Assembly (NCBI RefSeq): GCF_901873365.1 | Contig: NZ_CABFLM010000075.1 | Coordinates: forward strand, 1-13,729 | Direction of reading: 5' to 3' | DNA from: an uncultured Aggregatibacter sp. | Lineage (GTDB): Bacteria > Pseudomonadota > Gammaproteobacteria > Enterobacterales > Pasteurellaceae | Length of the DNA stretch: 13,729 nucleotides | Part shown: piece after piece, positions 7,823 through 12,850 of the stretch | Layout: the number at the start of each line of letters is the position of its first letter | Numbering within the stretch: position 1 is the stretch's first letter | Translations under genes and position numbers: made by a program | The notes under the pieces: generated by a model | Databases searched by the model: none | Told to the model about the DNA's origin: nothing | What the model saw: only the letters and a program-made list of their open reading frames with translations

Positions 7823-8269
7823 ATGAAATACCAAAAGTTAGAAAATCAAGAAGCGCATTGGAAATGGGTCTATTTAACCAAAAAAGCCCGTGAAGGGGAA
7901 AACATCACCCGTTACACGGAAAAAAGTTTACAAGAAGACATCGTAAAACAACTCATCGGCTGCCAAAACTATCCGCAAAAAATTGAAGAATGGATAAAAA
8001 CCCATTTAGCGCCAGAATTGGTGACAAAACTCGATCAAGCCATCCGCGCCAGAAGAAAGCGTTTTTTTAATGCTGAAAAACAATCTACCAAGAAAAAATC
8101 CATTGATTTGGAATATGCCGTTTGGCTACGTTTATCCAAATATTCTCGCAAAATGAAAATGACGCTCTCAGAAACCATCATGTATATGATTGATGAGCGT
8201 GAGAAAAAAGCGCTATACGAAAGCCAAATGTCCGCCATGAAAGCCGGATTAAAAGATTTATTAAAATAA
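7823..8269 (+). CDS. matP: Macrodomain Ter protein MatP
   Basis: Binds matS sites and organises the chromosome terminus, delaying separation of the sister terminus regions in E. coli. 148 residues, against 150 in E. coli. Conserved blocks include LENQEAHWKWVYLTKKAREG (5-24), RARRKRFFNAEKQSTKKKS (about 88-106), IDLEYAVWLRL (about 107-117) and LSETIMYMI (about 129-137), which form the DNA-binding ribbon-helix-helix and the C-terminal coiled coil. The frame is open 38 codons upstream, but the ATG at 7823 matches the family start; its Shine-Dalgarno is weak (AGAAAA). Divergent from lonH, as in E. coli. No terminator with a T-run follows; a palindrome lies 25 bp downstream. Confidence 0.96.
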   Translation: MKYQKLENQEAHWKWVYLTKKAREGENITRYTEKSLQEDIVKQLIGCQNYPQKIEEWIKTHLAPELVTKLDQAIRARRKRFFNAEKQSTKKKSIDLEYAVWLRLSKYSRKMKMTLSETIMYMIDEREKKALYESQMSAMKAGLKDLLK

Positions 8270-8294
8270 ATAGGCAATTTTAGTGCAAATTCAC

Positions 8295-8326
8295 TTCATT
8301 TATGATCTAAACAGATCATAAATGAA
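8295..8326. repeat. 14-bp perfect inverted repeat downstream of matP
   Basis: TTCATTTATGATCT (8295-8308) and its exact complement (8313-8326) flank a 4-base AAAC gap. Neither side has a T-run, so it is not a standard terminator. It could be a transcript-end hairpin, a protein-binding palindrome or the trace of a small element. Confidence 0.85.
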
Positions 8327-8421
8327 CAGTAAATAAAATGTAAATATATACAGTATCTTTAAAGAGGGAGAATTTTAATAGGATTGTAAGTTATTGATTT
8401 CTCATTATTTAAATAACAAAA

Positions 8422-8443
8422 AAGCCGCTTTCAAAAGCGGCTT
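8422..8443 (-). terminator. Terminator of the tRNA-Leu transcript
   Basis: A 9-bp perfect stem AAGCCGCTT/AAGCGGCTT with a 4-base loop. On the minus strand it is followed by TTTTGTTATTT. It lies 23 bp past the tRNA 3' end. Confidence 0.9.
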
Positions 8444-8466
8444 GTCATTCTTCAGAAACTTATCAT

Positions 8467-8552
8467 TGGTGCCTAGGGTCGGACTCGAACCGACACGTTT
8501 ATTCAACGGCGGATTTTGAATCCGCTGCGTCTACCAATTTCGCCACCCAGGC
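8467..8552 (-). tRNA. tRNA-Leu (anticodon CAA, reads UUG)
   Basis: The 86-base gene includes an encoded CCA. The acceptor stem pairs GCCTGGG with CCTAGGC (one G-U). The D arm contains AATTGGTAGACGC. The anticodon arm is GCGGA-TTCAAAA-TCCGC, giving anticodon CAA. A long variable arm (CGTTGAATAAACG) marks it as class II tRNA-Leu, and the T loop is GGTTCGAGTCC. It has its own promoter and terminator, so it is probably a single-gene unit. Its 3' end is intact and no integrated element sits beside it. Confidence 0.97.
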
Positions 8553-8581
8553 AACACTGATAAGTTTTCTTGTTGAGAACG

Positions 8582-8616
8582 GATGCCGATTATAAGGATT
8601 TATCTCGTTGTTGCAA
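8582..8616 (-). promoter_or_regulatory. tRNA-Leu promoter with GC-rich discriminator
   Basis: On the minus strand TTGCAA (8611-8616), a 16-bp spacer and the consensus TATAAT (8589-8594). The following CGGCATCCG is GC-rich, a discriminator type linked to stringent control of stable RNA. Transcription should start near 8582, about 30 bases before the mature tRNA. Confidence 0.88.
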
Positions 8617-8676
8617 GCAAAAAATTCCTTAATGCATTTAATTGCTTAAATTTTAACTTTATCGATACTCCCAAGG

Positions 8677-8712
8677 CTACTTTTTCTCATCTTTCATTGT
8701 ATGCTCAGCCAT
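8677..8712 (-). other. Possible 11-codon ORF with a perfect Shine-Dalgarno
   Basis: AGGAGG (8721-8726) lies eight bases before an ATG at 8712 that opens MAEHTMKDEKK and ends at TAG. Reading past the TAG gives PWEYR and then TAA. It begins 27 bp after the DUF2310 stop, so the two could be co-transcribed. The ribosome site is the strongest in the window, but there is too little coding sequence to judge. It may be a tiny peptide gene, the decayed start of a longer gene, or chance. Confidence 0.3.
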
Positions 8713-8739
8713 GATTTCAGCCTCCTGTTACGATGAGGG

Positions 8740-9522
8740 TTATTGCCAGTGCCATGAAAGATTGGAAACAAGACGGCAGTGATCGCATTTAAAATATAAG
8801 AAGTCAAACAGTGGTTGCTCCAGCGTCCACGGCCGTTTGCATAAGGGGCAATGGGAGTCTAACTCAGCTTCTCGGCTTTCTCCGCCGATTCGATACAAAT
8901 AATAGTATGTGGGAATACCACTTTGGCGAGTGATTTCTTGAGCGAGGTAATAGCCATGTTTGAACAATGGAGTTTGCGTATTGCTAATTTGCGCCAAGGC
9001 CTCTTGTTCTAACACCGAACCATTCATTTGCAACTGATCACACGCCTGCCAATTTTCTTGCCACTTGATCATATCCATTGCCAAGTGCGGTATGTTTTTT
9101 AGCTGTTTATATAATGGAATCGGTTGCAACGTATCACCGCTATGTAAAGGGGAACAAGACTGCAAATAGGTCGTATAGAGCAATTGCCAAGAAGGCGTTT
9201 CTGTCGCGGTCATGTCAGAATTAAGATCTTCCGCAACGATTTGAAAACTCTCGAAAAACACACCGCACTTTTCTGCTTCTAGAAGGGCTTGTGTGACCGG
9301 CTGATTGTTAAATTCCGCTAATAATGAAGTTTGCTCAGGACAAGTCACACGCACTGCCAAGCCTTGTTGATTTTCCTGCTCGGCAAGAAATTGTGGAATT
9401 TCACGTCCAATAATCTGTCCGTTATAACGCCATTGTTCAATTACTTGATTAACGCAATGGGCTTGTTTTTCCAATGAAAAATCACTCGACTGGAGAGAAA
9501 AGAAGGCTTCAATTAAATACAT
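8740..9522 (-). CDS. DUF2310 family Zn-ribbon protein, function unknown
   Basis: A 260-residue soluble protein that I match to the DUF2310 family, described as Zn-ribbon-containing and possibly nucleic-acid-binding. The C-terminus carries two CxxC knuckles, C225/C228 (HCPLCKRPW) and C246/C249 (KCDHCRL), 17 residues apart, enough for one structural zinc. The start has no recognisable motifs. No signal peptide or membrane segment is visible. The ATG at 9522 is the first of the frame; its Shine-Dalgarno is weak. It is divergent from yqcC across 106 bp. No terminator is seen between its stop and the tRNA-Leu promoter. The family call is fairly firm; the function is not known. Confidence 0.85.
   Translation of the reverse strand: MYLIEAFFSLQSSDFSLEKQAHCVNQVIEQWRYNGQIIGREIPQFLAEQENQQGLAVRVTCPEQTSLLAEFNNQPVTQALLEAEKCGVFFESFQIVAEDLNSDMTATETPSWQLLYTTYLQSCSPLHSGDTLQPIPLYKQLKNIPHLAMDMIKWQENWQACDQLQMNGSVLEQEALAQISNTQTPLFKHGYYLAQEITRQSGIPTYYYLYRIGGESREAELDSHCPLCKRPWTLEQPLFDFLYFKCDHCRLVSNLSWHWQ
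9083..9091 (+). repeat. DNA uptake signal core in the DUF2310 gene
   Basis: Exact AAGTGCGGT. Confidence 0.9.
9262..9270 (-). repeat. DNA uptake signal core in the DUF2310 gene
   Basis: Exact ACCGCACTT; on the minus strand it encodes part of EKCGVFF. Confidence 0.9.
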
Positions 9523-9573
9523 AATGGATCACGTTAATATAAAAAGTGAAATTTTACACGAAATTTGTGTAAC

Positions 9574-9602
9574 TGGCGCAAAAGCATGAAATCTTCTACA
9601 AT
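9574..9602 (+). promoter_or_regulatory. Candidate promoter of yqcC-truC
   Basis: TACAAT (9597-9602) is a good -10 box; 17 bp upstream lies a weak -35, TGGCGC (9574-9579). Transcription would start about 20 bases before the yqcC ATG. Confidence 0.45.
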
Positions 9603-9628
9603 GACGCGCTTATTTTATGAGGTGTTTT

Positions 9629-9946
9629 ATGCATCAACAAACTCGATTACATTTACAACATTTACAGCATACAATGACACGTTTGGCATTATGGCAAAGT
9701 ATGCCGCCAAACGCAGAGGCTTTTTTAAGCGAACAACCTTTTGCACTGGATACAATGCACCCAACAGAATGGCTGCAATGGATTTTTATTCCACGTATGT
9801 ACGCCCTATTGGAAAGTCAGGCGCCCTTGCCAAGCCAAATTGCGATTAGCCCTTATTTAGAAGAGGCATTGAAAGAAGAAGATTATTTAGCGGAATTATT
9901 AATCCCGATCATAGAAATTGAAAAGCTGCTGCAACAACCATGTTAG
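9629..9946 (+). CDS. yqcC: YqcC family protein (DUF446)
   Basis: A 105-residue protein of the YqcC family, whose biochemical role is unknown. The block FALDTMHPTEWLQWIFIPRM (42-61 by rough count) corresponds to FFMDTMEPLEWLQWVLIPRM in E. coli YqcC (109 residues), and the nearby PLP and SPYLEEAL segments fit too. I start it at the ATG at 9629: GAGGTG (9619-9624) is well placed before it, while the in-frame ATG at 9617 overlaps that site. Its TAG overlaps the truC start by 7 bp (ATGTTAG), so the two are probably translationally coupled. The same pairing occurs in E. coli, hinting at a tRNA-related role, but that is inference. Confidence 0.93.
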   Translation: MHQQTRLHLQHLQHTMTRLALWQSMPPNAEAFLSEQPFALDTMHPTEWLQWIFIPRMYALLESQAPLPSQIAISPYLEEALKEEDYLAELLIPIIEIEKLLQQPC

Positions 9947-10650
9947 AGATTTTATATCAAGATGAGGTATTGGTCGCCGTCAATAAACCGGCAGGCATGT
10001 TGGTACATCGCAGCTGGCTTGATCGCCATGAGACCCAATTTGTGATGCAAACTTTGCGCGATCAAATCGGGCAGCGCGTTTATCCGATTCATCGCTTAGA
10101 TCGTCCAACATCCGGCGTTCTGCTGTTTGCCTTAAACAGTGAAATAGCGAATATGTTATGCCAACAGTTTGAGCAAAAACAAATAGAAAAGCAGTATCTC
10201 GCGGTAGTGAGAGGATATGTGACAGAGCATGGCGAAATTGATTATCCGCTCAAGGTTCAGTTAGATAAAATTGCCGATAAATTCTCCCAAGCGGATAAAG
10301 CGCCACAAAGTGCGCTCACTTTTTACGAAGGATTGCAGACCGTGGAAATGCCTTACGGTGTAGGGCGTTATGCCACTTCCCGTTATTCTCTTGTGCGTTT
10401 AATTCCGCAAACCGGACGTAAGCATCAGTTGCGTCGTCACATGAAACATATTTTTCACCCAATTTTAGGGGATACACAATATGGCGATTTGCATCAAAAT
10501 CGTGCATTAATGGAACACACCGGCTGCGCCCGTTTACTGTTACACGCAGAAAAATTAACCTTTGTTCATCCATTGACTCAACGTCCGATGACAATTCAAG
10601 CTGGACTGGATGCGCAATGGCAAAATCTCATGCAGACTTTTCAATGGTAA
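9940..10650 (+). CDS. truC: tRNA pseudouridine(65) synthase TruC
   Basis: Converts uridine 65 in the T stem of certain tRNAs to pseudouridine. 236 residues; E. coli TruC has 260 and a longer tail. It is an RluA-family enzyme: the start MLEILYQDEVLVAVNKPAGM is nearly identical to E. coli, the catalytic aspartate is D54 in HRLDRPTSGV (same number as E. coli), and the later block QTGRKHQLRRHMKHI is the family's RNA-contacting motif. It lacks the S4-like domain found in some relatives, as expected for TruC. It overlaps yqcC by 7 bp and is followed 48 bp later by yoaH. No terminator is seen in the gap, which holds an uptake-signal core. Confidence 0.96.
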   Translation: MLEILYQDEVLVAVNKPAGMLVHRSWLDRHETQFVMQTLRDQIGQRVYPIHRLDRPTSGVLLFALNSEIANMLCQQFEQKQIEKQYLAVVRGYVTEHGEIDYPLKVQLDKIADKFSQADKAPQSALTFYEGLQTVEMPYGVGRYATSRYSLVRLIPQTGRKHQLRRHMKHIFHPILGDTQYGDLHQNRALMEHTGCARLLLHAEKLTFVHPLTQRPMTIQAGLDAQWQNLMQTFQW

Positions 10651-10667
10651 AAACATTGCAAAAAATC

Positions 10668-10676
10668 ACCGCACTT
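10668..10676 (-). repeat. DNA uptake signal core between truC and yoaH
   Basis: Exact ACCGCACTT, followed by TT, just before the yoaH ribosome site. Confidence 0.9.
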
Positions 10677-10698
10677 TTAAATGAAAGGAAAGACAAAA

Positions 10699-10860
10699 AT
10701 GCTAGACAACGATTTGCTAAATCTCACCCATGAACAGCAACAACGTGCCGTTGAAAAAATTCAAGAACTCATGGCGCAAGGCATTGGCAGCGGAGAAGCT
10801 ATTGCCTTAGTGGCAAAACAATTACGGGAACAGAATAAAAACACACAAAATCACAAATAA
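10699..10860 (+). CDS. yoaH: YoaH family protein (UPF0181), small hypothetical
   Basis: A 53-residue protein of the UPF0181/YoaH family, function unknown. [20 protein letters not shown] (9-28) and [13 protein letters not shown] (31-43) match E. coli YoaH ([20 protein letters not shown], then SGQAIALVAEELR; 59 residues) almost throughout; the family is predicted to be helical. AGGAAAGA (10685-10692) precedes the ATG at 10699. An in-frame ATG at 10681 is less likely because it would overlap that site. It follows truC on the same strand and may be in its operon. No clear terminator follows it. Confidence 0.9.
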   Translation: [53 protein letters not shown]

Positions 10861-11067
10861 TTCGCCATCAAAGAAGAATAGCTGAAGGGTTTTTGCACAT
10901 TATTTTTATGAATTTTTGTGATCTCTGTTTGATTTTGAAACTTTTCTTATTGCATACACAGTAAATTTATTTAAAGATGATCACCAGCAAATTAAGGTGA
11001 TAGGGCTGTATGTCTTATTGAAGTAAATGTGGTTCGAGAAGAACTAAAACCATAAGAGGTGTAAATT

Positions 11068-11277
11068 ATGGAAGTTGGTGTTGTTAAATGGTTTAATAAT
11101 GCAAAAGGATTTGGCTTTATTTCTGCAGAAGGCAGTGATACCGATATTTTTGCACACTATTCTGTTATTGAAATGGAAGGCTACCGCTCTCTAAAAGCAG
11201 GTCAAAAAGTACAATTTGAAGTCATTCACGGCGACAAAGGTTCCCACGCTACAAAAATTATCCCGATAGCAGAATAA
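11068..11277 (+). CDS. cspD: Cold-shock-domain protein CspD
   Basis: A single cold-shock domain that binds single-stranded nucleic acid. 69 residues, against 74 in E. coli CspD, a stationary-phase protein that inhibits DNA replication. The start VVKWFNNAKGFGFI (5-18) holds RNP1 (KGFGFI) and DIFAHYSVI (26-34) holds RNP2. EGYRSLKAGQKVQFEV and the short tail favour CspD over the cold-induced CspA type. A good AGAGGTG lies upstream of the ATG. The 207 bp between yoaH and cspD hold no ORF that I can support; TGTGATC at about 10919 is at best half a CRP site. A terminator follows. E. coli cspD neighbours clpS, but that gene is not here. Confidence 0.93.
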   Translation: MEVGVVKWFNNAKGFGFISAEGSDTDIFAHYSVIEMEGYRSLKAGQKVQFEVIHGDKGSHATKIIPIAE

Positions 11278-11311
11278 TAATTCATTCTCCCAAATAGAAT
11301 CTATTTAATCT

Positions 11312-11344
11312 AAAGGCTAAGTTTAATACAGGACTTGGCCTTTT
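11312..11344 (+). terminator. Rho-independent terminator of cspD
   Basis: AAAGGCTAAGT pairs with ACTTGGCCTTT (one T-G wobble), with a 10-base loop, and runs into TTTTG. It lies 35 bp past the cspD stop. Confidence 0.8.
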
Positions 11345-11564
11345 GATTAAGGACTCCCCTGCTCTACACTACAACAACGGTGATATGTTCATTAAAATTT
11401 AATGGCAAAAAATACATCAAGGAAATCAGAGGCTATCGGTTAAATCTTATGTTACGTAGAAAATTAAAATACAGCGCCATTATCCCTATTATCCATCAAT
11501 AAATCGCACAACAATATCACACTCGTCATACAGTACTCAGCGCATCTTAAAGTGCGGTCGACTT
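11345..11564. other. Intergenic stretch without a recognised gene
   Basis: Between the cspD terminator and the end of the membrane protein gene. About 50 codons are open on the plus strand at roughly 11351-11503 (including NGKKYIKEIRGYRLNLMLRR), but there is no upstream start codon or ribosome site and I recognise no family. It could be a gene remnant or chance. An uptake-signal core lies at 11550. Confidence 0.4.
11550..11558 (+). repeat. DNA uptake signal core after the small membrane protein gene
   Basis: Exact AAGTGCGGT, flanked by AAAGT/ACTTT that could pair as a weak 5-bp hairpin ending the membrane protein transcript. Confidence 0.85.
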
Positions 11565-11777
11565 TTAAAGTTTTGAGCCGATAATCAAAAGCAGTATGAC
11601 ATCTTTAGGATTGCGGAAGAAAGCAACGATTGCCCACAGAAGGGCATAAAACAAGGTGCCGAAAAACAGCACCTGAACCAATGTCGCTGAACCGAACAAC
11701 ATAAACAATAAGCCGATTTCATACGGTAGTAACACAACCACCCAACCAATCCAACGGACATCAATCTCTTTATCCAT
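11565..11777 (-). CDS. Small predicted inner-membrane protein, unknown
   Basis: A 70-residue hydrophobic protein that I do not recognise. After a short charged start (MDKEIDVRW) come two likely membrane helices at about 9-29 and 33-54, separated by a small Gly-Ser turn, then a polar RNPKD loop and a hydrophobic end (DVILLLIIGSKL) that may partly insert. The ATG at 11777 has a strong GAGGT (11785-11789) seven bases upstream, which favours a real gene. It lies downstream of the CRISPR array in the same orientation, with its own ribosome site; I see no sign that it is a Cas protein. It could be a small stress or transport-associated membrane protein; no specific function is supported. Confidence 0.6.
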   Translation of the reverse strand: MDKEIDVRWIGWVVVLLPYEIGLLFMLFGSATLVQVLFFGTLFYALLWAIVAFFRNPKDVILLLIIGSKL

Positions 11778-11864
11778 AAAGGTTACCTCATGGCAGATAA
11801 TTTAATATTCACATTTAAGATCAAGTTCAACGCTAACCTTGAACTCACATGAGGCGATTTTAAA

Positions 11865-11876
11865 ACGTTTAAACGT
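11865..11876. repeat. 12-bp perfect palindrome
   Basis: ACGTTTAAACGT reads the same on both strands. It lies about 90 bp upstream of the small membrane protein gene and could be an operator for it, though a short AT-rich palindrome may be chance. Confidence 0.4.
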
Positions 11877-11918
11877 AACTGACAACGCAAGACTTAGAAA
11901 ATGTAATATCCTTCATAG

Positions 11919-11936
11919 CGTGCAACTTGTTGCACG
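11919..11936. repeat. Short hairpin CGTGCAA/TTGCACG
   Basis: A 7-bp perfect stem with loop CTTG, between the CRISPR array end and the small membrane protein gene. No T-run on the minus side, so it is a weak terminator candidate for the array transcript. Confidence 0.5.
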
Positions 11937-11980
11937 AAAACATGGCTCACAGAACGCGAGAAAGTGGCGCCAATCCATTT

Positions 11981-12003
11981 ATACGCCGAAATGATAGGCG
12001 TAT
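11981..12003. repeat. Hairpin abutting the last CRISPR repeat
   Basis: ATACGCC (11981-11987) pairs with GGCGTAT (11997-12003), overlapping the terminal repeat by 2 bp. It could shape the 3' end of the precursor transcript; no T-run follows. Confidence 0.45.
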
Positions 12004-12362
12004 TTCAACACAAAGCCGCACGAAGGCGGCTGCGTCAGCATTTCCAACGACATTATTCAAGCAGTAGTTTCAACACACAGCCACGCGAAGGTGGCTGCTT
12101 GTCGCCATCCGAGCGACTAACTCTTGCATGGTGTTTCAACACACAGCCGCGCGAAGGCGGCTGCCGTATTCGACCTACCATAAAAATTATGGTAGATGTT
12201 TCAACACACAGCCACGCAAAGGCGGCTGCAGTTATCCACCTTATCCTCCTGCATGTACTCAATGTTTCAACACACAGCCGCGCGGAGGCGGCTGCCAGCA
12301 TTGCGTGAGTTGGCGGAATCTGTTGAGCGGGTTTCAACACACAGCCGCACGGAGGCGGCTGC
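12002..12362 (-). CRISPR. Type I-C CRISPR array, 6 repeats and 5 spacers
   Basis: Repeats of 32 bp lie at 12002-12033, 12067-12098, 12133-12164, 12198-12229, 12264-12295 and 12331-12362; the spacers are 33, 34, 33, 34 and 35 bp. In crRNA direction (minus strand) the repeat begins GCAGCCGCC, forms a 7-bp stem CAGCCGC/GCGGCTG with a 6-base loop and ends GTGTTGAAAC, the usual type I-C 3' handle ending. The direction agrees with cas1-cas2 upstream on the same strand. Every repeat differs from the 12133 copy: 3 changes in the 12002 copy, 2 at 12067, 2 at 12198, 1 at 12264 and 2 at 12331. The 12002 repeat is farthest from the leader and the most diverged. No spacer matches elsewhere in this window by eye. 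Confidence 0.97.
12175..12195. repeat. Perfect hairpin inside CRISPR spacer 3
   Basis: CTACCATAA and TTATGGTAG flank AAA, making a 9-bp stem that fills most of the 33-bp spacer at 12165-12197. Confidence 0.9.
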
Positions 12363-12553
12363 TCCCTACATAAAAAAGTAAGAAAAATCAGCAGGTTAAA
12401 CACTGTACTTCGCTAACTGATTTTATAATAAGGAGTTTAGTCAGTATAACGGCCGCATCGTCGTTATACAAATAGATTAATTCATCCAAATTGTTAAAGA
12501 AAATAAAGATCGCTATCCCATCAGGGTTTTAATGAGAACAACAGGTTACCGAA
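12363..12553 (-). promoter_or_regulatory. CRISPR leader with promoter candidate and two inverted repeats
   Basis: The AT-rich 191 bp between the cas2 stop and the first repeat. On the minus strand TATACT (12443-12448) is a -10 candidate, 17 bp after a weak -35, TTGTAT (12466-12471). GTATAACG/CGTTATAC (12444-12451 and 12462-12469) spans this promoter almost exactly. A second pair, AAAATCAG/CTGATTTT (12384-12391 and 12417-12424), lies 21 bp from the first repeat. No clear IHF site and no ORF are seen. Confidence 0.6.
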
Positions 12554-12847
12554 CTAAATGACAAGCACGTCTTTAAATACATCTACTGCTGGTTTTGCCC
12601 CATGATGCTCCACTTTATTACGCCATTTACTACCTAAATGATAAAAACGCAGGCTGTCACATTTAGGGTCGTAGGTTTCCAACAGTTTATTTTTCAACAT
12701 GACCCACTGGTCAGGCGTGATATCGCATTCAAAGACCGAATATTGCGCCCGCACGCCGTAATCTAAGCAATGTTTTGCGATACGGCGCAATCGTGCTTGC
12801 CCGTTTGGGTCGTCAAAAGAAATATCATAAGTAATCAGCATTAACAT
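12554..12847 (-). CDS. cas2: CRISPR-associated endoribonuclease/adaptation protein Cas2 (type I-C)
   Basis: Cas2 bridges two Cas1 dimers in the complex that inserts new spacers next to the leader. 97 residues, the usual size for type I-C Cas2. It opens MLMLITYDIS with the conserved D8 at the end of beta strand 1, has QYSVFECDIT in the middle, and ends with the type I-C pattern DSLRFYHLGSKW, then VEHHGAKPAVDV. No truncation or missing key residue is visible. It starts 3 bp after the cas1 stop, so the two are co-transcribed and probably co-translated. Its base composition (28 G+C of 60 at 12721-12780) is close to the chromosome and lower than that of cas1. Confidence 0.96.
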   Translation of the reverse strand: MLMLITYDISFDDPNGQARLRRIAKHCLDYGVRAQYSVFECDITPDQWVMLKNKLLETYDPKCDSLRFYHLGSKWRNKVEHHGAKPAVDVFKDVLVI

Positions 12848-12850
12848 GGC

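Noticed and set aside
8467..8552. tRNA-Leu as an attachment site of an integrated element
   Set aside because: No integrase, no duplicated tRNA 3' end and no foreign block on either side within the window.
10915..10935. CRP site upstream of cspD
   Set aside because: TGTGA is present, but the second half (TTTGA) matches TCACA poorly and no promoter is properly spaced.
11351..11503. About 50 open codons on the plus strand after cspD
   Set aside because: No start codon at a useful place, no ribosome site and no recognisable family; kept only as a note on the intergenic stretch.
11939..11971. A seventh, decayed CRISPR repeat left of the array (CACAGAACGCG...)
   Set aside because: The distance is about right, but the first nine bases do not match and the rest needs a gap; too weak to call.
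11964..12403. Several overlapping ORFs on both strands across the CRISPR array
   Set aside because: They arise from the repeats being open in more than one frame; their peptides are just the repeat translated over and over.
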